Origin: Rikenellaceae bacterium
GTDB lineage: Bacteria; Bacteroidota; Bacteroidia; Bacteroidales; Rikenellaceae
Reading direction: 5' to 3'
Length of the DNA: 25,490 nucleotides
Assembly (NCBI GenBank): GCA_902362705.1
Contig: CABIXK010000008.1
Coordinates: 45,095 to 70,584 of the forward strand
The notes below the pieces were generated by a model, which made no database searches, was not told where the DNA came from, and saw nothing but the letters and a program-made list of their open reading frames with translations. Position numbers and translations under genes: made by a program. Position 1 is the stretch's first letter; each line of letters starts with the position of its first letter. Below, piece after piece: positions 8,001 through 14,005 of the stretch.

Positions 8001-9116
8001 ATGTCATTCACCAAGATCAACCACTTCGAGCGCGAATACGCCGACACGCACCACTCAACAGCCCTCAACGTCACGGAGGGGGTCGCCGACCAGCCGATCG
8101 TCAACCCCCATTTCAGACGACACCGCAAGCGGCGCCTGACCACCGACGAGTATGTCGAGGGAATCCTCCGGGGCGACATCACCGTCCTCTCGCAGGCCAT
8201 CACGCTCGTCGAGTCGAGCAACCCCGACCACTACGCCCAGGCGCAGGAGATCATCGAGCGCTGCCTGCCCCGCGCCGGGCGGTCGATACGCCTGGGCATC
8301 ACGGGCGTGCCGGGGGCCGGCAAGTCGACCTTCATTGAGGCCACGGGCAACATGGTCACGCGCCTGGGCCACCGCCTGGCGGTGCTGGCCATCGACCCCT
8401 CGTCGGAGCGCAGCGGGGGCTCGATCCTGGGCGACAAGACCCGCATGGAGAGCATCTCGTCGAACCCCGACATCTTCATCCGCCCCTCCCCCTCGGCCGG
8501 GTCGCTGGGCGGCGTGGCGCGCAAGACGCGCGAGACGATCGTGCTGTGCGAGGCGGCGGGCTTCGACGTGATCTTCATCGAGACGGTGGGCGTGGGCCAG
8601 TCGGAGACGGTCGTGCACTCGATGGTCGACATGTTCCTCATGCTGCAGATCTCGGGCGCCGGCGACGAGCTGCAGGGCATCAAGCGCGGCATCATGGAGA
8701 TGGCCGACATGATGGTCATCACCAAGGCCGACGGCGAGAACCTCCGCAAGGCCGAGCTGGCGCGCACGCAGTACCGCGGGGCGCTGATGCTCTTCCCCGA
8801 GCCCGAGTCGGGGCGCCGACCCGAGGTCTACACCTGCTCGTCCTACGACGGCACGGGGCTCGAGGAGGTGTGGAAGGGCGTGGAGGAGTACCTCGACCAC
8901 ATCCGCGCCAACGGCTACTTCGCCCTGAACCGCAACCGGCAGAACAAGCACTGGATGTACGAGACGATCAACGAGGCGCTGCGCGAGAGCTTCTACCGCG
9001 ACCCGGAGGTCGAGCAGCGCATCGGCGACTACGAGGCGCGGGTGCTGGGCGAGCGCATGTCGTCGTTCGTCGCGGCCAAGGAGCTGCTGGAGCTCTACTT
9101 CGACAAGAAAAAATAG
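8001..9116 (+). CDS. meaB: MeaB/ArgK-type G protein, chaperone of methylmalonyl-CoA mutase
   Basis: 371 residues. The P-loop GVPGAGKST is at 102-110, followed by LAIDPSSERSGGSILGDKTRM (switch region typical of MeaB), FIETVGVGQSE (Walker B side), and ITKADGEN (the NKxD equivalent). The C-terminal dimerisation helices end in AAKELLELYFDKKK. It is a SIMIBI GTPase that protects adenosylcobalamin-dependent methylmalonyl-CoA mutase and gates cofactor loading. The N-terminal extension of about 40 residues before RRLTTDEYVEGIL is common in Bacteroidota. The mutase subunits themselves are not in the window. Assignment to mutase rather than isobutyryl-CoA mutase follows from the divergent mce-mmd operon. 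Confidence 0.94.
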   Translation: MSFTKINHFEREYADTHHSTALNVTEGVADQPIVNPHFRRHRKRRLTTDEYVEGILRGDITVLSQAITLVESSNPDHYAQAQEIIERCLPRAGRSIRLGITGVPGAGKSTFIEATGNMVTRLGHRLAVLAIDPSSERSGGSILGDKTRMESISSNPDIFIRPSPSAGSLGGVARKTRETIVLCEAAGFDVIFIETVGVGQSETVVHSMVDMFLMLQISGAGDELQGIKRGIMEMADMMVITKADGENLRKAELARTQYRGALMLFPEPESGRRPEVYTCSSYDGTGLEEVWKGVEEYLDHIRANGYFALNRNRQNKHWMYETINEALRESFYRDPEVEQRIGDYEARVLGERMSSFVAAKELLELYFDKKK

Positions 9117-9141
9117 GCCGCCATCCGGCCGGAATGCAGAA

Positions 9142-9180
9142 GGGGACCCGCCGTCGACGGCAGGTCCCCTCGTTATTTTC
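9142..9180. terminator. Bidirectional intrinsic terminator after meaB
   Basis: GGGGACC (9142-9148) pairs with GGTCCCC (9163-9169) around a second palindrome GCCGTCGACGGC (9150-9161). A T-rich tail follows on the plus strand. It sits between convergent genes and may serve both. Confidence 0.75.
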
Positions 9181-9193
9181 TTCGCTCCCTCCG

Positions 9194-9793
9194 TTACTTC
9201 AGCACGGGGAGCTTCAGTCCGTAGTGGACGGCGACCACGCGCATGAGGATCACGCTCACGGCCGTAGCGATCTGGAGGCTGCCGCCGGCCATGCCCAGCC
9301 ACTGGCACAGGCCGAAGACCACGCCGCCGAAGACGCAGGCCAGGGCGTAGATCTCCTTGCGGAAGATCAGCGGCTCCTCGTTGATGAGGATGTCGCGCAG
9401 CACGCCGCCCGCGGCGCCGGTGATCGTGCCCATGATGATCGCCACCCAGAGCGGGAAGCCCGCCGTGAGGGTCTTCTCGATGCCGACGACGGTGAAGAGC
9501 CCCAGACCGAAGGCGTCGAATATGAAGAAGGTATTATTCAGCCGGATCAGGTAGCGCCCCAGCACGATGACGATGCCCAGCGCGAAGGCCGTGACGACCA
9601 GATAGGAGGAGTCGAGCATCCAGAAAGGGGTGAGCGACAGCATCAGGTCGCGCAGCGTACCGCCGCCGATGGCCGTGGTGAAACCCACGACGTAGGCGCC
9701 GAACCAGTCGAAGTGTTTGGCCGAAGCCAGTCGGATGCCGCTGATCGCGAAGGCGAGCGTTCCGAGAATCTCGATCAAGGAAAAAACCGTCAT
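9194..9793 (-). CDS. UPF0126/TRIC-family membrane protein (PF03458 type)
   Basis: 199 residues from ATG 9793-9791 (an upstream in-frame ATG at 9832 would overlap the promoter and is rejected). About seven hydrophobic segments are visible, arranged as two similar halves, each with the family signature: AIGGGTLRDL (41-50) and GAAGGVLRDIL (127-136). This internal duplication with GGG..RD is characteristic of the UPF0126 family, variously called glycine transporter or trimeric intracellular cation channel; substrate is not deducible. Transcribed alone, convergent with meaB. Confidence 0.9.
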   Translation of the reverse strand: MTVFSLIEILGTLAFAISGIRLASAKHFDWFGAYVVGFTTAIGGGTLRDLMLSLTPFWMLDSSYLVVTAFALGIVIVLGRYLIRLNNTFFIFDAFGLGLFTVVGIEKTLTAGFPLWVAIIMGTITGAAGGVLRDILINEEPLIFRKEIYALACVFGGVVFGLCQWLGMAGGSLQIATAVSVILMRVVAVHYGLKLPVLK

Positions 9794-9801
9794 AGCGGCG
9801 G

Positions 9802-9809
9802 CAAAGATA
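9802..9809 (-). promoter_or_regulatory. -7 box TATCTTTG, nearly leaderless
   Basis: Exact TAnnTTTG on the minus strand, only 8 bp before the ATG at 9793. Transcription would begin about 3 nt ahead of the start codon, giving a leaderless or almost leaderless mRNA. Confidence 0.7.
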
Positions 9810-9965
9810 GTGCAAGGCGAGTGCAAAAGCAAGCGCAGCTTGGATTTTGCCGAGCCGCAGCCTATCTAAGCGGCAGCTTGTCTGCCGCAAAGAGGGCAAG
9901 GCGAGCAGCCGAGCAGCCGGCTAAATGCCGGGCTTCCCTTGAATGGCCCAAATAATTGCGGCCCT

Positions 9966-10052
9966 CGGCCGCGCAGCCCGCAGCCACCCCGGGCGGAGGG
10001 CTGCTCTGTCGGCTGCGCCTTTCGAGCCCCTCCGCTGGCTGCGAGCTGAAAA
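9966..10052 (+). repeat. Structured intergenic element, copy C
   Basis: Outer stem CGCAGCCA (9979-9986) with TGGCTGCG (10036-10043), perfect. Bulge CCCCGG. Inner stem GCGGAGGG (9993-10000) with CCCTCCGC (10028-10035), perfect. Loop of 27 nt beginning CTGCTC. 3' flank GAGCTGAAAA. The small upstream hairpin is degenerate in this copy. Confidence 0.87.
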
Positions 10053-10062
10053 CACCCTCCTC

Positions 10063-10097
10063 CACTTTTTACTTAATTACTTCTCACTTTTGACTTG
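10063..10097 (+). repeat. AT-rich 7-nt tandem repeat (ACTTTTT type)
   Basis: Imperfect repeats of ACTTTTT, ACTTAATT, ACTTCTC, ACTTTTG, ACTTG directly between element copies C and D. Confidence 0.6.
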
Positions 10098-10101
10098 CCC
10101 T

Positions 10102-10185
10102 CGGCTCGCAGATCCGACAGCCCGTAGCCGCCCCCGGACGAAGGGCTGCTCTCTTCATTCGCAAGCCTCCGCCGACTACGGCCTG
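10102..10185 (+). repeat. Structured intergenic element, copy D
   Basis: Small hairpin CGGCTC-GCA-GATCCG (10102-10116, one mismatch). Outer stem CGTAGCCG (10123-10130) with CGACTACG (10173-10180): the second pair of bases is T.A where other copies have C.G, a compensatory change. Inner stem CGAAGG (10139-10144) with CCTCCG (10166-10171), one A.C mismatch. The most degenerate copy. Confidence 0.75.
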
Positions 10186-10190
10186 CCCCG

Positions 10191-10217
10191 CACTTCTTAC
10201 TTTTTACTTATTACTTG
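10191..10217 (+). repeat. AT-rich 7-nt tandem repeat (ACTTTTT type)
   Basis: ACTTCTT, ACTTTTT, ACTTATT, ACTTG in tandem right after element copy D. Confidence 0.6.
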
Positions 10218-10233
10218 CCCGGCAGGGCCTCCC

Positions 10234-10270
10234 CACTTTCCATTTTCAATTTTCCATTTTCAATTTTTTC
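10234..10270 (+). repeat. AT-rich 7-nt tandem repeat (CATTTTC type)
   Basis: Alternating CCATTTT and CAATTTT units with exact 7-nt period. It ends next to the -33 region of the SPFH gene promoter. Confidence 0.65.
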
Positions 10271-10272
10271 TC

Positions 10273-10303
10273 TTGTTTTTCCGAAAAAAATCCGCTTACT
10301 TTG
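10273..10303 (+). promoter_or_regulatory. Promoter of the SPFH operon (-33 TTG, -7 TTACTTTG)
   Basis: TTG at 10273-10275 is followed after 20 bp by TTACTTTG (10296-10303), seven of eight matches to the -7 consensus. The leader would be about 30 nt. Confidence 0.65.
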
Positions 10304-10339
10304 CAATATCAAAATAATATCACTTTAAAACAAACGGAC

Positions 10340-11293
10340 ATGGAGAACAAGAACTACACCTACAAAGGCTGGAAGGCCAACGGATTCACCGCGTTGTTTC
10401 TCATCCTGATCGGGCTCGTCGCGGGCGTCTACGCGATCGTCGCGGGCACCGAAGCCGAATACGCCGGCTCGGGCGTCGCCCTGATCCTGGGCGGCGTGCT
10501 GCTGATCCTCGCCTCGCTCGTTTCGCTGGGCGGCTTCATGCTGCTCGAACCCAACGAGGCGCGCGTGATGGTCTTCTTCGGCAACTACCGCGGCACCTTC
10601 TACGAGACGGGTTACTGGTGGGTCAACCCCTTCATGTCGGCCAAGCAGATCTCGGTGCGCGCCCGCAACCTCAACGTCGACCCGATCAAGGTCAACGACA
10701 AGACGGGCAACCCGATCCTGATCGGCCTGGTGCTCGTATGGCGCATCAAGCGCGACGACATCTACAAGGCGGTCTTCGAGATCGACGCCCCGACGACGGC
10801 CGCCGGCGCGGGCGTCTCGGCCTCGGCCCGCATGAACAACCTCGAGAACTTCGTCAGCGTGCAGAGCGACGCCGCCCTGCGCCAGGTCGCCGGCCTCTAC
10901 GCCTACGACGACAACGGCACGGAGGCCGAGGAGCTCACGCTCCGCTCGAACGCCGAGGAGATCAACGAGCAGCTCGAGCAGAAGCTCAACGAGCGGCTGG
11001 CGATGGCCGGCATCGAGATCGTCGAGGCGCGCATCAACTACCTGGCCTACGCCCCCGAGATCGCGGCCGTGATGCTGCGCCGCCAGCAGGCCGACGCCAT
11101 CATCTCGGCACGCGAGAAGATCGTCGAGGGGGCCGTGTCGATGGTGCAGATGGCCCTCAAGCGGCTGGGCGACGAGCAGGTCGTGGAGCTCGACGAGGAG
11201 CGCAAGGCGGCGATGGTCTCCAACCTGCTCGTGGTGCTCTGCGCCGACGAGGCGGCACAGCCCGTCGTCAACGCCGGGACGCTTCACCACTGA
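10340..11293 (+). CDS. SPFH (stomatin/prohibitin/flotillin) domain membrane protein
   Basis: 317 residues from ATG 10340, chosen over an in-frame upstream ATG at 10301 because the latter lies within the promoter. Two adjacent hydrophobic helices (about 13-34 and 43-66) anchor the N-terminus; next comes the SPFH core beginning [20 protein letters not shown] and continuing [28 protein letters not shown], and a long charged helical region ([27 protein letters not shown], then [21 protein letters not shown]). Such proteins form ring-like membrane scaffolds that organise microdomains or regulate proteases. First gene of a tight operon with an RHH protein and a small membrane protein. Confidence 0.9.
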   Translation: MENKNYTYKGWKANGFTALFLILIGLVAGVYAIVAGTEAEYAGSGVALILGGVLLILASLVSLGGFMLLEPNEARVMVFFGNYRGTFYETGYWWVNPFMSAKQISVRARNLNVDPIKVNDKTGNPILIGLVLVWRIKRDDIYKAVFEIDAPTTAAGAGVSASARMNNLENFVSVQSDAALRQVAGLYAYDDNGTEAEELTLRSNAEEINEQLEQKLNERLAMAGIEIVEARINYLAYAPEIAAVMLRRQQADAIISAREKIVEGAVSMVQMALKRLGDEQVVELDEERKAAMVSNLLVVLCADEAAQPVVNAGTLHH

Positions 11294-11303
11294 TCGGCAC
11301 GCA

Positions 11304-11498
11304 ATGGCAGAAAAGAGTGCAAACAAGAGCTTCGTGCTGCGCGTAGACACGGCGACGATGGAGGCGCTGGAGCGGTGGGCCGACGACGAGTTCCGCTCGA
11401 TCAACGGCCAGCTCCAGTGGATCATCGCCGAGGCGCTGCGCCGCAGCGGGCGGGCTCCCCGAAAATCGAAAAAGAATGGAGAGCAAAACCCGAAATAA
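11304..11498 (+). CDS. Arc-like ribbon-helix-helix protein
   Basis: 64 residues. The N-terminal strand SFVLRVD (9-15) pairs with its dimer partner to form the DNA-contacting ribbon; helix A is 16-30 and helix B RSINGQLQWIIAEALRR (31-47). This matches the Arc/MetJ-type fold seen in small repressors and antitoxins. The tail is basic (RKSKKNGEQNPK). It starts 10 bp after the SPFH gene and overlaps the next gene by 23 bp. It may autoregulate this operon; no operator could be identified and no recognised toxin is adjacent. Confidence 0.85.
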   Translation: MAEKSANKSFVLRVDTATMEALERWADDEFRSINGQLQWIIAEALRRSGRAPRKSKKNGEQNPK

Positions 11499-11949
11499 CC
11501 GTCCGGGCAGCTTCTCGTGGGCGCACGTCGTGCTCTTCGCCCGCAGCCCGCTGTGGTGGGGCGCACCCCTCACCGCCGTCGTGACCTTCGCGATCGTCTT
11601 CCTCATCCGCAGCCTGGGCGACGGGCTCCCCGCGGCCGCAGCCGCCGCGAAGGGGGCGATCTTCGGCGCCGTGGGGGCTTTCAGCTGGGCCATCGGCATC
11701 TGGGTCGCCACCGACCCTGCGCCCGACGAAGAGGAGGAGCCCGCGCCGTCGCGCATCCCCGCATGGGCCCGCCGCGTGCTCGGCGTGGCGATCGCCGCAG
11801 GCGCCTTCGCGCTGGTCTGCTCTCCGCAGATCGACGCGATGCGGACGGGCGAAGCGTCGCTCGCCCGCGGATTCGCGGGCATCGTGCTCAAGGCGATCGG
11901 AATCGTCGCGGTGCTGCTGCCCGTATACCTCTCCCGCCGCACGAAATGA
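11476..11949 (+). CDS. Small multi-pass membrane protein of the SPFH operon
   Basis: 157 residues, no family recognised. Four hydrophobic stretches are visible (about 29-46, 57-80, 101-117 and 131-152), separated by an acidic loop DPAPDEEEEPAPSR (80-93). It starts inside the end of the RHH gene, indicating translational coupling. Its position suggests a partner of the SPFH scaffold; that is inference. Confidence 0.75.
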   Translation: MESKTRNNRPGSFSWAHVVLFARSPLWWGAPLTAVVTFAIVFLIRSLGDGLPAAAAAAKGAIFGAVGAFSWAIGIWVATDPAPDEEEEPAPSRIPAWARRVLGVAIAAGAFALVCSPQIDAMRTGEASLARGFAGIVLKAIGIVAVLLPVYLSRRTK

Positions 11950-12074
11950 CCGGGCAGACGATGAAACGCATCACCCGTTGCAGAATCGCGGCCGGCACCA
12001 ATGCCGTGGCGTGGGCGATGATGGTCGCGGGCAACGCGGCAGTGCTCCGATGCCGAAAACGAAGTAAAAAATGA
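11946..12074 (+). CDS. Possible 42-residue small protein
   Basis: An ATG overlaps the previous stop codon (ATGA at 11946-11949), the arrangement used for coupled translation. The frame gives MTGQTMKRITRCRI then a mildly hydrophobic stretch and a basic end RCRKRSKK. Its last codons run into an AT-rich 7-nt repeat tract. It may be genuine or a chance frame in GC-rich DNA. Confidence 0.3.
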   Translation: MTGQTMKRITRCRIAAGTNAVAWAMMVAGNAAVLRCRKRSKK

Positions 12075-12089
12075 GAAGTAAAAAGTAAG
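12062..12089 (-). repeat. AT-rich 7-nt tandem repeat (ACTTTTT type)
   Basis: The complement of AAGTAAAAAATGAGAAGT and following AAAAAGTAAG, same family as 10063-10097, 37 bp ahead of element copy E. Confidence 0.55.
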
Positions 12090-12125
12090 AACGGCGAAAC
12101 TGGATGCACCCGAAAGCGAAGCCGG

Positions 12126-12211
12126 CAGTCGAAGACTGGCAGCCCGCAGCCACCCCCGGCGGAGGGCTGCTCTCGCCAGCCGGCTCGATTGCACCTCCGC
12201 TGGCTGCGAGC
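12126..12211 (+). repeat. Structured intergenic element, copy E
   Basis: Small hairpin CAGTC-GAA-GACTG (12126-12138): same place and loop as in copy A but different stem bases. Outer stem CGCAGCCA (12145-12152) with TGGCTGCG (12201-12208), perfect. Inner stem GCGGAGG (12159-12165) with CCTCCGC (12194-12200), perfect. Ends 42 bp before the sirtuin start codon. Confidence 0.87.
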
Positions 12212-12253
12212 CGCCATTCTACGAAAAAAGATCCGAACAAAACATAAAACCGC

Positions 12254-12952
12254 ATGAAAAAACTCGTCGTCTTCACCGGCGCCGGCATGAGCGCCGACAG
12301 CGGCCTGGCCACCTTCCGCGACGCGGACGGGCTATGGGCCGAGCACCGCATCGAAGAGGTCTGCACCCCCGAGGCGCTGGCGCGCGACCGCGCCACGGTG
12401 GTGGAGTTCTACAACCGGCGCCGCCGCGAGATGCTCGCGGCCGAGCCCAACGCCGGCCACCGGGCCATCGCGGCGCTCGAGCGTGCGTTCGACGTGGAGG
12501 TCGTCACGCAGAACGTCGACGACCTGCACGAGCGCGCCGGGTCGCGCCGCGTGCTCCACCTCCACGGCGAGCTGACGAAGCTCCGCTCGGAGCGCGACGC
12601 GGAGCTCACGGTCCCGATCGAGGGTTGGGAGCAGCCGCTCGACGCCACGGCGCCCGACGGCGCGCTGCTGCGCCCCCACATCGTCTTCTTCGGCGAGGCG
12701 GTGCCGATGTTCGACCGAGCGGTGCGCATCGCCGCCGGGGCCGACCTCATGGTGGTGGTGGGCACGTCGCTGGCCGTCTACCCCGCCGCGTCGCTCGTCC
12801 GCTACGTGCGGCCCGACGTCCCGATCTGGGTGGTCGACCCCGGGCGCCCCGACATCGGGGGCGTGCGCAACACGGTGACGCACCTGGCCAAGCGGGCCGC
12901 CGAGGGGATGCCCCGCCTGGCCGAGGAGCTCGTGGCACGGTTCGTGCGCTGA
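12254..12952 (+). CDS. Sirtuin-type NAD-dependent protein deacylase, class III-like, without zinc cysteines
   Basis: 232 residues, the length of small bacterial SIR2 proteins. NAD-binding motifs are clear: GAGMSADSGLATFR (9-22), TQNVDDLH (85-92), the catalytic HLHGEL (His104), and VVVGTSLAVYPAASL. FYNRRRR (52-58) supplies Tyr53 and Arg56, the YxxR pair that selects succinyl/malonyl lysine in class III sirtuins such as CobB and SIRT5. After the catalytic His, where most sirtuins have two CxxC pairs binding zinc, this protein reads LRSERDAELTVPIEGWEQPL and has no cysteine; the Zn site is lost. Single-gene unit with terminator 13064-13092. Confidence 0.92.
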   Translation: MKKLVVFTGAGMSADSGLATFRDADGLWAEHRIEEVCTPEALARDRATVVEFYNRRRREMLAAEPNAGHRAIAALERAFDVEVVTQNVDDLHERAGSRRVLHLHGELTKLRSERDAELTVPIEGWEQPLDATAPDGALLRPHIVFFGEAVPMFDRAVRIAAGADLMVVVGTSLAVYPAASLVRYVRPDVPIWVVDPGRPDIGGVRNTVTHLAKRAAEGMPRLAEELVARFVR

Positions 12953-13063
12953 ACGACAGCGGACCGGGCCACCGCGCCAGAGCCTCCTTGCGGGCGGCAA
13001 GGGCCCCGCGAGAGCGCCCTTCCCGCAGACGACCGCCGACGTGCGACGCCCGCCTACGATCCG

Positions 13064-13092
13064 ACGACCCGCCCCGTGCGGGTCGTTTTTTT
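13064..13092 (+). terminator. Intrinsic terminator downstream of the sirtuin
   Basis: ACGACCCGC (13064-13072), loop CCCGT, GCGGGTCGT (13078-13086), then an unbroken T-run to 13092. It isolates the sirtuin from the steroid-type operon. Confidence 0.92.
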
Positions 13093-13167
13093 GTCGCGAT
13101 GGGCCGAAAGGGTGTTCCCCGCGACGCGAAAACGAGGCGCGGATTTCGTAATTCGCGCCCGAATCGC

Positions 13168-13175
13168 TATCTTTA
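13168..13175 (+). promoter_or_regulatory. -7 box TATCTTTA before the 5-alpha-reductase operon
   Basis: Seven of eight matches to TAnnTTTG, 22 bp before ATG 13198, with a TTTCG element 20 bp further upstream. No operator palindrome recognised. Confidence 0.6.
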
Positions 13176-13197
13176 GGCGATCAAAACCCCCGATCCG

Positions 13198-13959
13198 ATG
13201 ATCCGATATTACGACCTGCTGCTCGTCGCCATGGCCCTCCTGGCCGTGGCGGTCTTCGCGGCGCTCCGCTTCTTCGAGGCGGGCTACGGCTATCTGTTCG
13301 ACCGCCGCTACGGGCGGCCCATACCCAACAAGGCGGGCTGGGTGGCGATGGAGGCGCCGGTCTTCGTGGCCATGTGCGCGCTGTGGGCCGCCTCCGACCG
13401 CATGTGGGAGCCGGCGCCGCTGGTGCTCTTCTGCCTCTTCCAGGCCCACTACCTGCAACGGGCCTTCGTCTTCCCGCTGCTCATGCGGGGCAAGTCGCAG
13501 ATGCCCCTGGGGATCGTGGCGATGGGCGCCGCGTTCAACCTCATAAACGCCCTGATGCAGGGCGGCTGGATCTTCTACGTGGCCCCCGAGGGCTACTACG
13601 CCGACTGGTTCTCGCGCCCCTGCTTCTGGATCGGCACGGCGCTCTTCCTCTTCGGCATGGGGGTCAACCTCCACTCCGACCACATCATCCGCACGCTGCG
13701 CCGCCCAGGCGACACGCGCCACTACATCCCCCGGGGAGGCATGTTCCGCTACGTCTCGTCGGCCAACTACTTCGGCGAGCTGACCGAGTGGACGGGCTTC
13801 GCCGTGGCCTCGTGGTCGTGGGCCGGCGCGGTCTTCGCGCTGTGGACCTTCGCCAACCTCGCACCCCGCGCCCGCTCGCTCTACCGCCGCTACGAGCAGG
13901 AGTTCGGCGAGGAGTTCACGCGCCTGGGCCGCAAGAAGATCCTCCCCTTCATCTACTGA
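13198..13959 (+). CDS. Steroid 5-alpha-reductase family protein (SRD5A-like)
   Basis: 253 residues, very close in length to human SRD5A1/2, with about six to seven membrane helices. The C-terminal half reads like the animal enzymes: HSDHIIRTLRRPGDT, YIPRGGMFRYVSSANYFGE, EWTGFAVASWSWAGA and the closing KKILPFIY (NADPH-binding region of the family). In my hand alignment Glu52 (AMEAP) corresponds to SRD5A2 Glu57 and Tyr85/Arg88 (HYLQR) to Tyr91/Arg94, so the catalytic pair is kept. The family reduces the 4,5 double bond of 3-oxo-4-ene steroids with NADPH to give the 5-alpha (allo) product. First gene of an operon with an ene-reductase and an SDR, which supports a steroid or bile acid substrate. 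Confidence 0.92.
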   Translation: MIRYYDLLLVAMALLAVAVFAALRFFEAGYGYLFDRRYGRPIPNKAGWVAMEAPVFVAMCALWAASDRMWEPAPLVLFCLFQAHYLQRAFVFPLLMRGKSQMPLGIVAMGAAFNLINALMQGGWIFYVAPEGYYADWFSRPCFWIGTALFLFGMGVNLHSDHIIRTLRRPGDTRHYIPRGGMFRYVSSANYFGELTEWTGFAVASWSWAGAVFALWTFANLAPRARSLYRRYEQEFGEEFTRLGRKKILPFIY

Positions 13960-13965
13960 CACCCC

Positions 13966-14000
13966 TTTCCGTTTTCAATTTTCAATTTTCCATTTTCAAC
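13966..14000 (+). repeat. AT-rich 7-nt tandem repeat (CATTTTC type)
   Basis: Units CGTTTTC, AATTTTC, AATTTTC, CATTTTC, AAC with a 7-nt period fill the 46-bp gap between the 5-alpha-reductase and the ene-reductase. Confidence 0.65.
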
Positions 14001-14005
14001 TCTTG

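Larger units (their letters stand above)
9810..10272. other. Gene-free region with hairpins and AT-rich repeats
   Basis: No coding region supported. Contains hairpins GCGGCAG-CTTGT-CTGCCGC (9870-9888) and CCGGC-TAAAT-GCCGG (9917-9931), two copies of the structured element (9966-10052, 10102-10185) and three AT-rich 7-nt repeat tracts (10063-10097, 10191-10217, 10234-10270). Confidence 0.75.

Noticed and set aside
9794..9832. Upstream ATG giving a 13-residue longer UPF0126 protein
   Set aside because: The extension covers the exact -7 box at 9802-9809, and the family N-terminus matches the later Met.
13198..13959. Isoprenylcysteine methyltransferase or generic DUF1295 protein
   Set aside because: The specific SRD5A phrases (HSDHI-R-LR-PGDT, IPRGG, NYFGE) and the Glu/Tyr pair fit steroid 5-alpha-reductases better.
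14003..14005. TTG start for the ene-reductase
   Set aside because: An ATG follows immediately, and the TTG belongs to the end of the AT-rich repeat gap.
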